DNA of 64,000 nucleotides from Venturia oleaginea (lineage: Eukaryota > Ascomycota > Dothideomycetes > Venturiales > Venturiaceae): assembly GCA_013176395.1 (NCBI GenBank), contig JABMLP010000020.1:434001-498000 (forward strand), written 5' to 3'. Under the pieces are notes generated by a model. The model searched no databases. It was given only the letters and a program-made list of their open reading frames with translations, and was not told where the DNA came from. Of this stretch, positions 45,415-57,375 are shown in pieces. The position numbers and the translations under genes are program-made. Position 1 is the first letter of the stretch, and each line of letters opens with the position of its first letter.

Positions 45415-46461
45415 TCAAGTTTGCATCCTCTTTCGCTTTCCAATCTGGGCTGAGAAACCAGACTTGATGGCTTGTACTGATCGTCTCGATCCGCAGCTGT
45501 TGCAGGTGACAAAGTACAACCTGTTCTCTCCCTTGTTGAGTTCCGTGTCTGGCGATTTGCACGTCTTGCACACGACGTAATCGACAATGTACCGTCTCAG
45601 AACGCTATTGTCATGTTAGTGGTTGCTTCATTACCCTTAAAAATGGGATTAGTTACTTCTCAATCTGTTTACTCTGGAATCGACCCTTGATGACCAATCG
45701 TCTTGACCCGTCCACGGAACCACTTGTTCCCAGTTCAGCGAACAAGAACGAGGTAACGTGCTCATCACTTCGCTTGAGACGCTTGCAAATCTCTGGGAGA
45801 TTGGCGAGAAGCGTCTTCTTGTTTCCTTCACGCAGACACTGTGGTGGTGGAATTTTGTAGCTCTTGCCTGACCCACCAACAAGATCTGGATGTCGGTCGC
45901 TGAGGAGTGTGAAGAATCGGCTGAGGAGGAGCTTGTAAGGGATCGCCTGCGTGTTTTCGTGTTGCCAGATTCCGGTGCCTTTCCAAGGTGTCAGTATCGT
46001 AGTGGTTAATTATTCCCATGCGAAAGGTACATGCCTTGAATTGGGTCGCCCGCATCCACATTCACTTCCTCCTCTGGCGCTGCTTCGCCTGCTTCTCCGG
46101 CCTCGGCCAATTGCTTATCGAAGTCGTCCAGGTCGGCGGTCTTGGAGCTCTTCTTCTTCTTCTTTTTCTTCAATGCTCCGAGGTCGATATCGTCGCCATC
46201 GTCCGCAGCCTTCTCGCCTCCCTCGCCATCGTCCTCCTTCTTGGGCTTCTTCTTCTTCTTTTTGGCCAGGTCCTTGAACATGTCCGTCACCTCGTCCACG
46301 GCAGCATCGCCATTGGGCTCCCCAGAATGACTCTCGGCCGTTGTTTTGTCGCCGCCACCGTTTGCCATTTCTTCCGTGATCTTTCCCTCGCTGTCGAAGA
46401 TTGTGTTGCCTTCGCTGAACGCGACGGATTTCCGCTTCGGTTTATCTGTGATTTCTGCCAT
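45415..46461 (-). CDS. SUI3: Translation initiation factor eIF2 subunit beta
   Basis: Part of eIF2, which delivers initiator Met-tRNA to the 40S ribosome; the beta subunit contacts eIF5 and eIF2B. Exons 46461..46035, 45978..45657 and 45604..45415 give 312 aa. The N-terminus carries two lysine blocks (KKKKKKPKK and a run of seven Lys), the usual eIF5/eIF2B-binding K-boxes. The conserved core runs [12 protein letters not shown] ... [36 protein letters not shown] and ends in a C2-C2 zinc ribbon (CKTC ... CNSC). Intron 1 (45979-46034) only restores the conserved [11 protein letters not shown] if its donor is GC (AAG|GCATGT), so it is probably a GC-AG intron. Intron 2 is standard, 52 bp. Confidence 0.95.
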
Positions 46462-46722
46462 TGTTTCTGTGTGATGGTGTTGTTGTTGTTTTGTGGAGGG
46501 GCAGTGGTCGTCGATTTGATGAGTGTCTTGGAATTCATTATGACTCCACCCTTCACTGGCGGGTGCGGGTGCGGCTTAGAAACTAATACTACGCCACATC
46601 GAATATCATCGATAACCGGGATTAAACAATCCTACACCACCTCTAGCCGGCTCTCGAAAGAGCGAGGCAGCCAACGACACTCCGTCTCCAATCACAATCC
46701 AGCCGAGCAAACAAAAGCTACA
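46462..46722. promoter_or_regulatory. 261-bp divergent promoter (eIF2-beta / Mim2-like)
   Basis: Start codons of two divergent genes are only 262 bp apart, so the promoters must be compact or shared. No TATA box is evident. No specific factor site is claimed. Confidence 0.5.
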
Positions 46723-47118
46723 ATGTCCTCCGAAGCGTCCAATTCGTTCATCCTCGACCCTGCCACACAAGACTCCGACGACGATCTCGATTCACTCCCC
46801 TCTTCCGACTCACAAAGTTCTCTGGATGACGCAGAATACGACTCAGACGCCGAGCGACAATGGAGGGAAAGCTTGCAACAAATAGAACTACTTCTCACAA
46901 TGGTGGTAGTTCCATATATTGGGAAATACTTCGGTCAGACTTCCACATTGCCGAAGCTGAGGTAACGGCGGTTACTGACGCGTTCTACAGGGAGAAAATG
47001 TGCATACTGGGGGTGGGCGAAGATAATGGAATGGAAATACCCGGGATTGGAGGTCTCAATAACGAATCCGAAGCTGTTTAAGGTGGCGGGCGCGGTGGAG
47101 GCAGCTGCCGCGTTGTGA
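46723..47118 (+). CDS. Small membrane protein, Mim2-like (mitochondrial outer-membrane import), 112 aa
   Basis: Exons 46723..46933 and 46991..47118; the 57-bp intron has a weak donor (G|GTCAGA) but restores a well-formed C-terminus. The N-terminus is acidic and serine-rich (DSDDDLDSLPSSDSQSS). Then follow ERQWRESLQQIELLLTMVVVP, a single hydrophobic segment, and a basic/aromatic tail, GKYFGRKCAYWGWAKIMEWKYPG. Acidic head, one helix and basic tail resemble fungal Mim2, a partner of Mim1 in outer-membrane insertion; the assignment is from memory of the family. Reading on past the donor instead gives a stop after PKLR. Confidence 0.55.
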
Positions 47119-50100
47119 GGCAGAAAGAGCATTTGGATTTGATTGTACATGTGGGCATTGTTACTGGAGTTACTTGGACTCATATGGGCAGGCTCTTTAC
47201 TGCCGCCCTGGCGTTTGACAATCCTGATCATAAAACAGCAATTGCAGGGAGCTAAAGATGCCCCGGAGTACAAATCGCCTCAATGTTACGTGGTGGGTAC
47301 AGGAAGACTATCAGGATTCAAATAAGAAGTGAATACATTGCAGAGTCTACGTGAGAATGTCAGATCTTGCAGTATGGACTGAAATTACTACGCTGTACCA
47401 AATTCTGCACTCTCTCCCTCGAATATGATAGTCGGAACCCACGACTTTGCTATCGATTCTGTTCGATCAAGATACAGCCAAAATCATCTATACGTGGGGA
47501 AAAAATTGCCGAGAAAAGCTGCGAGCTTGTTCGCAGATACTAAAGGGATAGTCGCCAAATGCAAGTTTCCTCGACAATCTTCACCAGAGAATATCGCAAC
47601 AGATCCATAGCTATGAGCATGTGTTGCTCCACTGTACAAACCCCAGACTGGGCATATCACCCGTGATTTTGATCTTTTTGTATGTCTCTTAGATGGCCTA
47701 GCTGTGGGTCATTTCTTGAGCATTATAATTGAAGTCGTGAAGGTATGGCCAGCAAAGAGCATTTCACATCTCTAAGTGACCTTTTGCTTTTGTGGTATGA
47801 TTGATGTGGTAACAAGGTAATGGTCGTCCCTTCGATATCTTTATGGAACGCAATATGCGTATGTCTAGATGTGCAGTTATATCGACATCGAGGAGGCTAA
47901 GCTACTTTACAGTAGCGGTCGCCCCTTAAGGGAGTTGTTTTAATTTTTGCTTGTCAGGTCCCGGAGCGATCCGACGTCCAATCCAGGCTTCTATGTGACT
48001 AAACCGTTTTCCTCCCAAAGCTATGGCATTGGTCGAGAGCGTCATGGCCGTGGCAAAGCAGGTAGCCTATCATGGTGATGACACGCTTCATGTCCATTGG
48101 AGTTGGACACTGGATGCGTTGTCACTGCGTTGTAGGAAGTATACTGGATGTCGAGATCTTGAGGCGAAGTTGAGCTGAAATCCTCGATAGGTTGATTGTA
48201 TTTGGGGGTGGGCAATTGGGATGTACTGTACCTCCAAATGGAAAATAAGTGCCCGAGTCTGGGTTGGTGAGCAAGATTACTTGACTGGATGTAAGGTGAA
48301 TGTTGTAATTCCTGAGCTGAATCCCTCGTACGAGGCCACAGTGGTGCCGTTAAGAGAAGTCCCTTCTAGAATCTAGAAATTTGGCTGTCTACTGACTAGT
48401 AGTCTTTCAGTTCATGATCGATAATGATGAATTTCTGGCGATCTGAGCTGGCAGGATTGCTAGAAATCTACCAACATCAATCTCGAACTGGGCAGCCCAG
48501 ATTTTTTGGTCATTGGTCCAAGGACACGAATCAAAGGGCCGGAGTGCTATTATGAGAAGACTTGTTAGACTCCTCGAAACCATATTCGAGTAGTAGCTCG
48601 CTAAAAGCTGAATGGCCACCATAACTATACAGTGGACTCGCTAATTCATATCTGCTACCGCCGTCCATTTGAGCAACGAGACACGCATCCAAACGTGGCC
48701 CTTCAGCCTGAGATGAACTCCTAGACCTCCTGGAAACTCAAGTTTTTGGAACTGCTAGAAATCAGCGATCATCAATATCAATTGAGAGTAGTGTATCAAA
48801 GTAAGTCGATCGAGCCCTCGGTGGATATACATTGACGAAGGCTGTACATGGACAAGATGTATACAGACCAGATTTGATACAGCGCTGCCCAGAGGTGACT
48901 TAATCCTCTATCACTCCTCGAGAAAAGTCTCTTCTCGTCAACGGCATGAATCAGCGACTTCTCCCCATCCCTCTTTCTCTCTTCCATAACAACGTTAACA
49001 CTGCATCTATCCATATAGGCCCTCGCACTATCCTACTCTCGACTGCACACACCGTCTGCCCACAAAGCACAAACCCCCATATGGTCTACAAGATGAACTT
49101 CGTTACATTCCCCAGCACGTGCAAAGAATCTCTCATCTCATCATAACTTGTTACATTACTCCTTCGCCAGCGTCATGTCGGACAATAGTTTCTGCGGAAT
49201 TCCTATCGGTGGGCTTGGTTTTGTCCGACAGACCACTGGCGAAGGAGTAATATAACAAGTTATGATGAGAGATTCTTTGCTTTGCTCGTGTTGGGGGATG
49301 AGCATCTAGAGATGCCTCATAAGAAGAAAAGTTCCCGAGCTCCTTTTAACTTCTAAAATTTGTTCCGGTAAACGACTGCCTGGAATATGCAGTAATCACG
49401 CCACATCCTTCATATCTCCGCGCTCGCGCAAAATGCCCCAGACAACCTACAGTGTCAAAGAAAGCGCAATACGAGCATACTCTTCGATAGACTTGTCAAA
49501 GGATCCCGATTATGATACGAGCTGATATTGCCTGCGCTAAGATCGCGGATCCTGCAAGTTGAATAGGGAGGGGGGTCGTGCATTTGATTTTCGGGAAACC
49601 CTTGGCATTCTTTCATGCATCTTTATCTTGTTCTTTGATTGTCTCGCCTGAAGAGGGGAAGTTGAAGGAGAGACTTTTGGTAAGCCCGGCCCCGACGTCT
49701 GTCGATAAGTTTTGTCGGAAGGCTTCGCCGCATAGCGGCGACCACCGCAAGGCGATATCGACGATGTACGGTGGAGCATGATTGTGCATCCCATGTCGAT
49801 CTATTGTGGTTCTGCGTGGAGGTACCTTTCAAACTCTCGATGCCGGACGAAGGAGAATGACTTGGAAAAAGTCCTAGATCCACTCGCAAGTGGCCGAGGT
49901 AAGTTTACATCTTGCGCAGACGGTGACATGGACAATGAGTCAAATGTAACCTTAAAATGAGGATAATGAGAGAAGACGGGAAGGAGGAGGGGGTAAAAGA
50001 ACAGCCGCTTGGATTATCATCGCATAAGAGTATGTATACAAGACATAAAGCCACCACATTAGAAAACATGAGATGCCATAGCATCACCTAGTATATCGAG

Positions 50101-50707
50101 ACCGCATTACGGGGTGCGTTCACGCCTAAAGATACCCTCAACACCACCCCATGCGATCCGTGAAGACTGTGATGCAATGACATCGTCCGAGGGACGAAAG
50201 CCGATGAGGCAAAAGCAAAATCCCTGCGCCAAAAAAACGATCCAGTTATCCTTTTCCCGTTAGGCTCGTAGTAAGCGAATGCTCCTCGCAATCATAAATC
50301 GAGACGCCCATTTTGCACCCCTGTTCGCCAGGTCATCATCACCCATTATTTATGTAAACCTTTGCCATCCTTGCCGTCCCATCATCCCAGCCTTACGACC
50401 CAAACAATAATAATAACAACAAGGGGAGAATGGGGGAAAATAGAAAAAACTTGAAAGTGCCGCGGGCAAGCCCATGCGGCTACCTTGATCTGTTGCCCTG
50501 ATCGCGGGAGGATTGAAACACGACCAGCGCGTCCCAGCCTCGTCATTTACGCGGCACTTGCCGCTGGTAGATTTGCGTTACTGACCGATCCTTTAATGCG
50601 AGCCCCATACCATTGATTCAGCGTGGCAATCTGTGCGAGGCGATGCGGAGACCTGTCCCGGGCTATCGTTCATGCAAGGAAGTCCAGGATCTAACAGGGC
50701 AGGATGC
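47119..50707. other. 3.6 kb gene-poor intergenic region
   Basis: No gene is supported on either strand: open stretches are short, unconserved and lack splice structure. It contains the foldback at 49110-49296. Two loosely similar segments (around 48460 and 48756) share a CTAGAAATC...ATCAAT pattern. The right part (about 50000-50707) is the 3' flank of the transcription-factor gene. Confidence 0.5.
49110..49296. repeat. Foldback element: about 76-nt inverted arms, 35-nt loop
   Basis: The arm at 49110-49185 (CCCCAGCACGTGCAAAGAATC ... GTCGGACAA, shown in part) is complementary to 49221-49296, with a five-base insertion in each arm and a mismatched stretch near the loop side. The loop is 49186-49220. 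The inner 49121-49280 portion pairs best. It could be a small MITE or a hairpin-forming RNA; nothing in it codes. Confidence 0.8.
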
Positions 50708-53700
50708 CTATCGTTGCTGGCGTTTAGCCATCTGACTCAAACCCGCTTGGCCACCGTAGTCCCAGACGCGGTTACGGCCATCCGTCTGGACGAGCGAGTT
50801 GGCGACAACGTCCTGCCACATGGTCGGTGTCACGTATCCATTGGGCATTGGCGGAGCGGAAGTAAAGGCAGACGATGGCGCCGGAAGGTTGGTGGGGAGC
50901 TGCATATTGTTGCCGCTGTGTGCGGAATAGACGGATTGCGGCGAATACGTATGATGGCTCATATCCTGGTTTGTATCATAGGTGCCTGGCGGTTGCTGCC
51001 TTAGCGGAGGCGAGGGTTGAGACGCGGAACTTTGAGGGGGCCTACCAAAAGCTACATTCCATTGATGACTATCAATTTGTTAGTAGGGGCTTCAGAATCA
51101 GAGACGAATACTGCTTACTTGAATATCTTTGTAGGTGGTTTCCATTGCTGATTGTAATCTTGGGTTGATACCGCGACCGTCGGATGTTGTCCTTGGGCAG
51201 CCATCATGGCCAAGGACTGACCTACGGGAGAGTCAGCCTTGGGAACCTCGTCGGTGGTAGAAACAGGTGGCGTGATAGGAGTCATATAAGTGACCTGGCC
51301 AGCTGGGCTCAACGAGACGCCGTGACCTTGTTGCTGGGAATCATACGCACCGTCGGCCAGCGGGCTTGGTTGGTGCTGTGTTGAAGTAGGGCTTCCGAAT
51401 GGGAAGCTTGGTTTGAGCTCGAAAGGCCGGCTCGTGTTCATTGAAAAGGCTTCCCGCAATGCGTTGATTTGGGCATGGACCTCTGGCATCTGCCAATGCG
51501 GTGTACATTGCTCCAAAATCCGCATGTGACGCACAAAAAAATCGCGGCCCTCTGTGTTCAGGGCTGGGTCTGGAGATGTGATGGAAGCCTACTCTGTCAG
51601 TCGCTGGGCCACAAAAGTGGTTTAGGAAGACCTACAAGATGAAGCATGGTGCAGGTGAGCACACAATAGATGGTAAAGCTGATGCCGCGTTGCATACACA
51701 TCAGGCCGACCATGCCATATGTCTGAAGTATGCTTTCTTGGATTCTGCACATCCTTTTTGCCGCATCATGACAAACCAGCATGTGCGCCCTCCAGTCTCC
51801 GTCAGTCTCTGTCAGATAATGCATCTGAGGCCTGTGATGCATGATTACACTAAGATAGTGATAGCAGTGCATATTGCCTAGAAATGAAGACTCAACCCAG
51901 GGCGACGATCCGTCTTGTGGGAACGTGATTTGCAAGTCCCGTGGAAGTTCCTGAACCCATCTTGGAAAGGAACCGTTGTGTTCAGTGTTTGATGGATCGG
52001 CTGCCCAGTCGTTTTTGGATTTCTTCAAACGAGAATAGATGTTGATAGTGGATCTCACGTTCTTGACGACGCGAGCAAACCACACAAACTGATAGGATGT
52101 TTGGAAATCGGCTTCGTCCTGACCAGGGATGGGGCTAACAAGTTTCAGATCCACACTTTGTTCGTCGATGTTGAAATCGTAACGTCCTGCGTTGGTTGTC
52201 AGCGTTGTGGGCATCTGGACAATGCGGATGACCAACCTTGAGGGCCACCAATCATTGCTTCAAGAACATAGAGCAATTGCCAAATACGAGTTTTGACGCC
52301 ACACTCTAAAACAGAATTATTGCAAAATCGACCCATCTCATGATCCTCTACATGCTCGTGCATGTTGAGATCCTTGGCCATAGCAACAGCGTTGACGACA
52401 ACCATCCAGGAGCGATAGAAATAGCCTCTCTTGGGCGCTGACTCGCGCGCTTTGAGCAAAATGAGAGAGGCCTGAATGGTACTGAGTCGTGGGACATCCC
52501 TGAAGCTCTCCTCATGTCCTATAACAGTTAGTCATGCTGACTATCTTTGATTGTGCGAGGTGCGAGACTCACGAGTAGCAAGTGCCAGCCACTTGTTGCC
52601 TTGATCATGATCCTCAAGAGTCATAGCTGTAACAGCAAATATTGCCTCTAACAGTAAGGGCGAGAGCTGTTCCCTGTTGTGGTTCCACTGTTGATAGAAC
52701 GATGTTTGGTGAAGAACAGGAACATAGGGGTGAATGTGAGCAAAGAAAAAGTTGAAGTAATGCATGGCTTGCTGATCAGTTGGCATCATCTCCGGGGGTA
52801 TTCGGACCCTGGAGTCACCGCTGATGTTCTGAGGCAGAGTTACCTCATATTCCTGAACTGCCGGAGCGTTTCTCAATCGCTCTCGATCCGCAATATAGGG
52901 TGCTGATTATGGTTAGAAACATGACAGTGAAATTTTCATTTGATTTACCAGTTGCAAGATGATTGATTTTTAATTCGCCCATAACTTCGCTTAAGGAATC
53001 CACGGTGCTGCCCGCAATGCTAGGAGATTCCGGTTTCCACGATTCCATAGTGTTGTGACGGGAAGCTGGCGGTGGAGTGGTATAGGTAGATTGGTACCTC
53101 ATCTCTTGAGAAGGCATTGGGGTAGGTGTAACAGATGAGTATGATAAGACTTCTGACTGTGGCGCAGGGTTGCTATAATTCTCATGTTGGTAAACGGGAA
53201 CGTCTTCCATGTAGTGTCCTGCAATCTGGGGATGTAGGTTTGCTGGCACAGAGTATTGGTTCTGGGGGAGTGGTGGCTGTCGCTGGTAGTCACTGATGGT
53301 GCCAACTGGTATGGTGGGATACTCGTTCCTTTGTAGTTCAAATGTGTGCACCCCTGGGGTGCTGGAGTCCTTTTCGTAACTGACGGTGGGAGGAACGCAG
53401 TTGAGCTTTAATCTGGTACCTGTCAAATGTCAACATTATCTTTGGTTGCCACATTTGTTTCCTACTGACAGGCAGCGCAAGGCCAAGAGTTGGTTGTAGC
53501 GGCGTCACATTTGATCTTTCTTCGTCTACATCCCTCGCATGCCCGCATAACTTTCAGCCTCTTGTGTCGATTATGTTCGTCCACGAAGACGTAGTCTGGA
53601 ATTTGATATCAGTTCCATATCCGAGGCGTGTAGAGGACTGCGCATACTCCGCTGTTGAGGCGCATCGCGCGGCGCGAATGAGAAGCCGGAATTCTGGCTA

Positions 53701-53747
53701 CTCTGAGGGAGCAAAGGCCGTTCGCTTGCCATTTCGGGCATGGACAT
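50708..53747 (-). CDS. Zn2Cys6 transcription factor with Fungal_trans domain, 896 aa
   Basis: Nuclear sequence-specific regulator. Eight exons: 53747..53648, 53595..53470, 53419..52949, 52902..52573, 52518..52237, 52186..51636, 51588..51119, 51068..50708; seven introns of 46-54 bp all keep phase. The binuclear zinc cluster is Cys53, 56, 63, 73, 76 and 83 (ACEGCRRRKIKCD ... CAACTRLKLNC); the intron with donor T|GTCAGT lies inside the codon of Cys76. The Pro/Gln-rich linker runs to about 230. The Fungal_trans (PF04082) middle homology region has MHYFNFFFAHIHPYVPVLH, LLLEAIFAVTAM and VPRLSTIQASLILLKARE. The C-terminal 280 residues are disordered and Gln/Pro/Ser-rich, likely activating. Target genes cannot be read from sequence. 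Confidence 0.9.
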
Positions 53748-56083
53748 GATGCCAATCAGTACAGCGAACGTGCAAGGAACGTCTTCTGGTTGTCAGAGCC
53801 GTGTATGAGGTGTGTGAAGGATCGGTTGGTCAGGTCGAGATGGATGGCGGGGGTCAGCGGAATGAGGGAGCACGAAAGTGGCACAGCTTGCTAGCAGTAT
53901 GGTCGAATGTTTCGTTACGAGGTTTGTGGAATCGTGGCCACGATTTGTAACGATTCCTTATTGACTCGGGATGTCTGAATCGGGGAAGTCCAGCGACGGG
54001 TGACGGTATAGGGTTAAGAAATCATCAGGTCCTCAGATGAGAAGGGAAGAGGCGGTATTTGAAGCGGATAGTAGGATGGTTACTTGCCGACAACTGGACG
54101 GCGGCAGCAGTTGGTGGCTTGGTAAATATAAGTGACAAACTGGATAATTCAAAATTGATCAAGGCTTGACGGTCCTGCAGAACCTTGTCCAAGGGAGAAA
54201 GGTGAGGAAGACCCAAGCGCGACGAGACGAGAGTAGAGACGCAGGCGTGATGTGGGGCGGCAACCACAGGCACAGGGCACAGGGATGGTGAAGGTGAAGG
54301 GGTACAAGGGTTGTGTTGAAATGAACCAGTTGAGGCGATGAGCATGAGCAGCTCAGCGATGCTGACCAGGAATATGGGTACGGCGCCTGTGTAACAACTG
54401 GAGTCGGTGCCCATTGTCAGTGTCGACGTCCTCAGAGAAGTCGCCCAGCTTGTGCGAGTAGGCCGTGGCCGTGGTGGTACCTATGCAGTAACCATTCCCC
54501 AAAGTACCTGGCCTAGGAGTTAATAGCCGGCGAGGGCAGTGCTGAACCCTCGGCACTTGGATGGACGCGGGTATCTGCCAAGGATTCTCCCAAGACGCAT
54601 CTACGACTTGCCACTGTCACGACGAGTACTGTACACATACAGTGCACTGCTGTCCATTTACGTCTTGGAGCGTTTTGATTGGTCTTCAGCGTCCAGACCA
54701 TCTGGTATCATCGCAGGCAGGAACAGGCGAATAACAAGACAGGATCAAGGTGGCGCCCTGGAGATCCGGACGCTCCGTAAAAGGGAATCTGGCTGGCATT
54801 TGTTTTTACTTCTTCTTCTCGTCAATCGCAGAAATGTGACAGGGAACGAGTAGTGCGTACCGCCGCGCTTGGTCAACGGCGTGAGAGATTGCAACTCCAC
54901 GAAAATCAGAGTATCAGACAGAACGGTAACGGTCTTCTAGAAAGCGGATACATATGCGGCTAGCTTGGTAGCGCCTGCAACCTATAACCTACCAAGTACC
55001 ATCCACCATCTACCATCCACCATCACCTCCCGAGCCTCAAAATCGTTATACAAACGGATAAAGCAGCATCTCGTAGACAAGCATGATGCGGTTCCGAGAT
55101 GGAGATGGGTTCGTGAAACTGCAACAGTAACCCTTCGTCTTGATAGGAGCCGGGTGGGGAAGATATCATTCAGGACCGTTTGAAGTGAATGCTCCCCAGA
55201 CTGCTGTTGGGCACATCGGATAGTCCCGCAAGAAAGAGTGTGCATCCACCTCCCGCTCCAAGCGAACCAGAAACAAGCCATGTTGATAGAGGCAGGTTCG
55301 AGATGGGTGGACCGAGGTTTCAAGGACGACTCGGACCATGTATTTCTTTTCCATCAGAGGTGCTGCGTTGTTGCTGACTTGATGCCTGCATGCCTGCATG
55401 CCTGCCACTTTTGCGCACGGGACGGGTGAGCCGTGAGCGGGCTGAACGGCTTTGAGCCTTTAAGCCTTTAAGCCTTTAAGCCAGTCGAGCCAATCAAGCC
55501 ATCAAGCCAATCAAGCCATCAAGCCACCAAGATCTGGTGTCCTCAGGGATGGATCTCACCGATGCTATCTTAGCCTGATGGCTCCAAGGTCATCGGATCA
55601 TGAGGATGAGCTCGAGGCGAGCGATGACAACGATCGAGGTTGAACAGCTGCTTTGCGCGAACATTGCCGGCGCGCCTTTCAGCAGGTGGCACAGTGGGCA
55701 ACGGTGAGACAAAGCGGGTACATGATGAGTTCCCCCAGTATATACCTGCAAATGTCGTAGGCGAAAAGGCAAACATTGCTCATTGTTTTTGGTCATGTCA
55801 ATCTCGTATCGGTAATGTCAACCGACCTATGCTCGTGCTCGTGCTCGTACTCGTATAGTAACTTGGACTACTTCACAATATCCTCGACCTAGGATTCAAT
55901 ACTTTGGACGATAGATAGATGCAACTTTTTCATACACGTCACAGGAGATAAATACATATACATAATGTCAATCTGCTCCAATATGATATCATATCACCTG
56001 ATCATCATGGGATTGTTAATTCCCGCATATTATCGGAAACTCATCCATAATCATAATCTCTGACCGTTACAACATAATTCATC
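53748..56083. other. 2.3 kb intergenic region
   Basis: Promoter of the minus-strand transcription factor on the left and of CIA2 on the right. No gene is supported between them. A cluster of degenerate short repeats lies at 55378-55530, and (GCTCGT)n at about 55832-55856. Confidence 0.5.
55378..55530. repeat. Degenerate short tandem repeats (TGCCTGCA; CTTTAAGC; CCAATCAAG)
   Basis: TGCCTGCA occurs three times at 55383-55405. Then CCTTTAAG occurs three times at 55457-55480, followed by alternating CCAATCAAG/CCATCAAG units to about 55530. Non-coding. Confidence 0.75.
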
Positions 56084-56698
56084 ATGGAACAGGACAAAGA
56101 CAACGCGAACCCCACCATCCTTCTCCCCTCTGATCTCCCTTCTCGCCACCGGGAAAACCTCGCCCTCAAGCGAAAAGATGGTGGCACAGGTCTGTTCGAC
56201 ACCCTCATTCCCGCCCATGGGTATCCATACGATCCATTCGCCCCTCCTGGATCACCTACTACAGCCTCAGAAGCCTCAGATTCTGACTCTGATGACTATA
56301 TTGAGCCCATCGACGAGCAAGAGATCTATGACCTGATATCTACCATTTCCGATCCAGAACACCCCCTCACTCTAGGTTCCCTCGCCGTCGTCAAACTACC
56401 CGATATTCAGATCAAGCCTCCCACGTCCCCCAAGTCCAAGTTCAGCACTGTGACCGTTCTGATCACACCAACCATTACCCATTGTTCTCTTGCCACTGTC
56501 ATCGGATTGGGCGTTCGAGTACGGTTGGAGCAAGCGCTTTCGCCACGCTTCAGGATTGACGTCAGGATCAAGGAGGGAACACACAGCACAGGCGATGCGG
56601 TCAACAAACAACTGGGAGACAAAGAGCGAGTTGCGGCGGCACTGGAAAATGGCAATCTAATGAATGTCATCCGAAAGATGCTGGAGACTTGCGAATGA
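56084..56698 (+). CDS. CIA2: Cytosolic iron-sulfur assembly component 2 (MIP18/FAM96 family)
   Basis: CIA targeting-complex subunit that hands 4Fe-4S clusters to cytosolic and nuclear proteins such as DNA polymerases and helicases. Single exon, 204 aa. The N-terminus contains IPAHGYPYDPFAPPGSP and a DSDSDD acidic patch. The DUF59/MIP18 fold follows: EIYDLISTISDPEHPLTLGSLAVV, then VLITPTITHCSLATVIGLGVRVRLEQAL with the reactive cysteine in THCS. The C-terminus GTHSTGDAVNKQLGDKERVAAALEN is highly conserved in the family. Start: first ATG in frame. No introns, unlike most neighbours. Confidence 0.95.
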   Translation: MEQDKDNANPTILLPSDLPSRHRENLALKRKDGGTGLFDTLIPAHGYPYDPFAPPGSPTTASEASDSDSDDYIEPIDEQEIYDLISTISDPEHPLTLGSLAVVKLPDIQIKPPTSPKSKFSTVTVLITPTITHCSLATVIGLGVRVRLEQALSPRFRIDVRIKEGTHSTGDAVNKQLGDKERVAAALENGNLMNVIRKMLETCE

Positions 56699-57375
56699 GG
56701 ACGCAGTGGGGTCAAAAGAGCAGGAAGGGTGACACCGAGGACATGACGGCTCGTTCTTCAATCCGCCTGTACGAACAGTAGCTGCGACAAGCGGGCCATG
56801 TCCGCCGGAATATAGACATGGTTGAAATACGGGTGAACTTGGAAACAAACCATCAGGGACATGCCGGTGTCGATCTTGATTGCAAGGGCTGTATACAAGC
56901 AGGGGCCTGTTTGTTTTACACTCAGCACCGTAGCAGATCAAGAGACTGGCTGTGAGGTGGAACAGGAAAGCGCACACCACCGACTTAACAGTATGGTACT
57001 GGAGATGCTAGGACTCAAAAACATGGGGAAGAACCGCATACGCCGAATTGTTACTTGCAGAACATGGAAACAATCCATCTCCTTTATTCATAATGTTGTA
57101 TGGAGAAAACGTGCATGGAAGATCTATTGCTCAAATGCCTCAGCCTCGATACGACAGCAGAGACATAGCTAGAGTCCATCTTAGTAGGAGGAATGACGCG
57201 CCGTATATATAACAACTCCCTGCACCTGTTGAACAGGAAGTGGCAATGAATCCCATAAATATATATATCTTACAAAATTGGGACCCACCATACAGAACCA
57301 ATCATCCCAAGGGGTATCAACCAAAATCCAGGATTATCCACACAAATATGTGCTCAAACAAAACAGTTCACAACC
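56699..57375. other. Convergent intergenic region, CIA2 / GH16
   Basis: 3' flanks of two convergent genes; no coding support in between. Confidence 0.4.

Noticed and set aside
46018..46722. Upstream in-frame extension of the Mim2-like gene across the eIF2-beta gene
   Set aside because: The plus-strand reading over eIF2-beta is an antisense shadow of its lysine-rich N-terminus; the ATG at 46723 starts the real acidic N-terminus.
46934..46990. Alternative Mim2-like 3' end using donor AG|GTAACG at about 46963
   Set aside because: That intron would be under 30 bp and gives an unconserved C-terminus; the 57-bp intron restores GKYFGRKCAYWGW.
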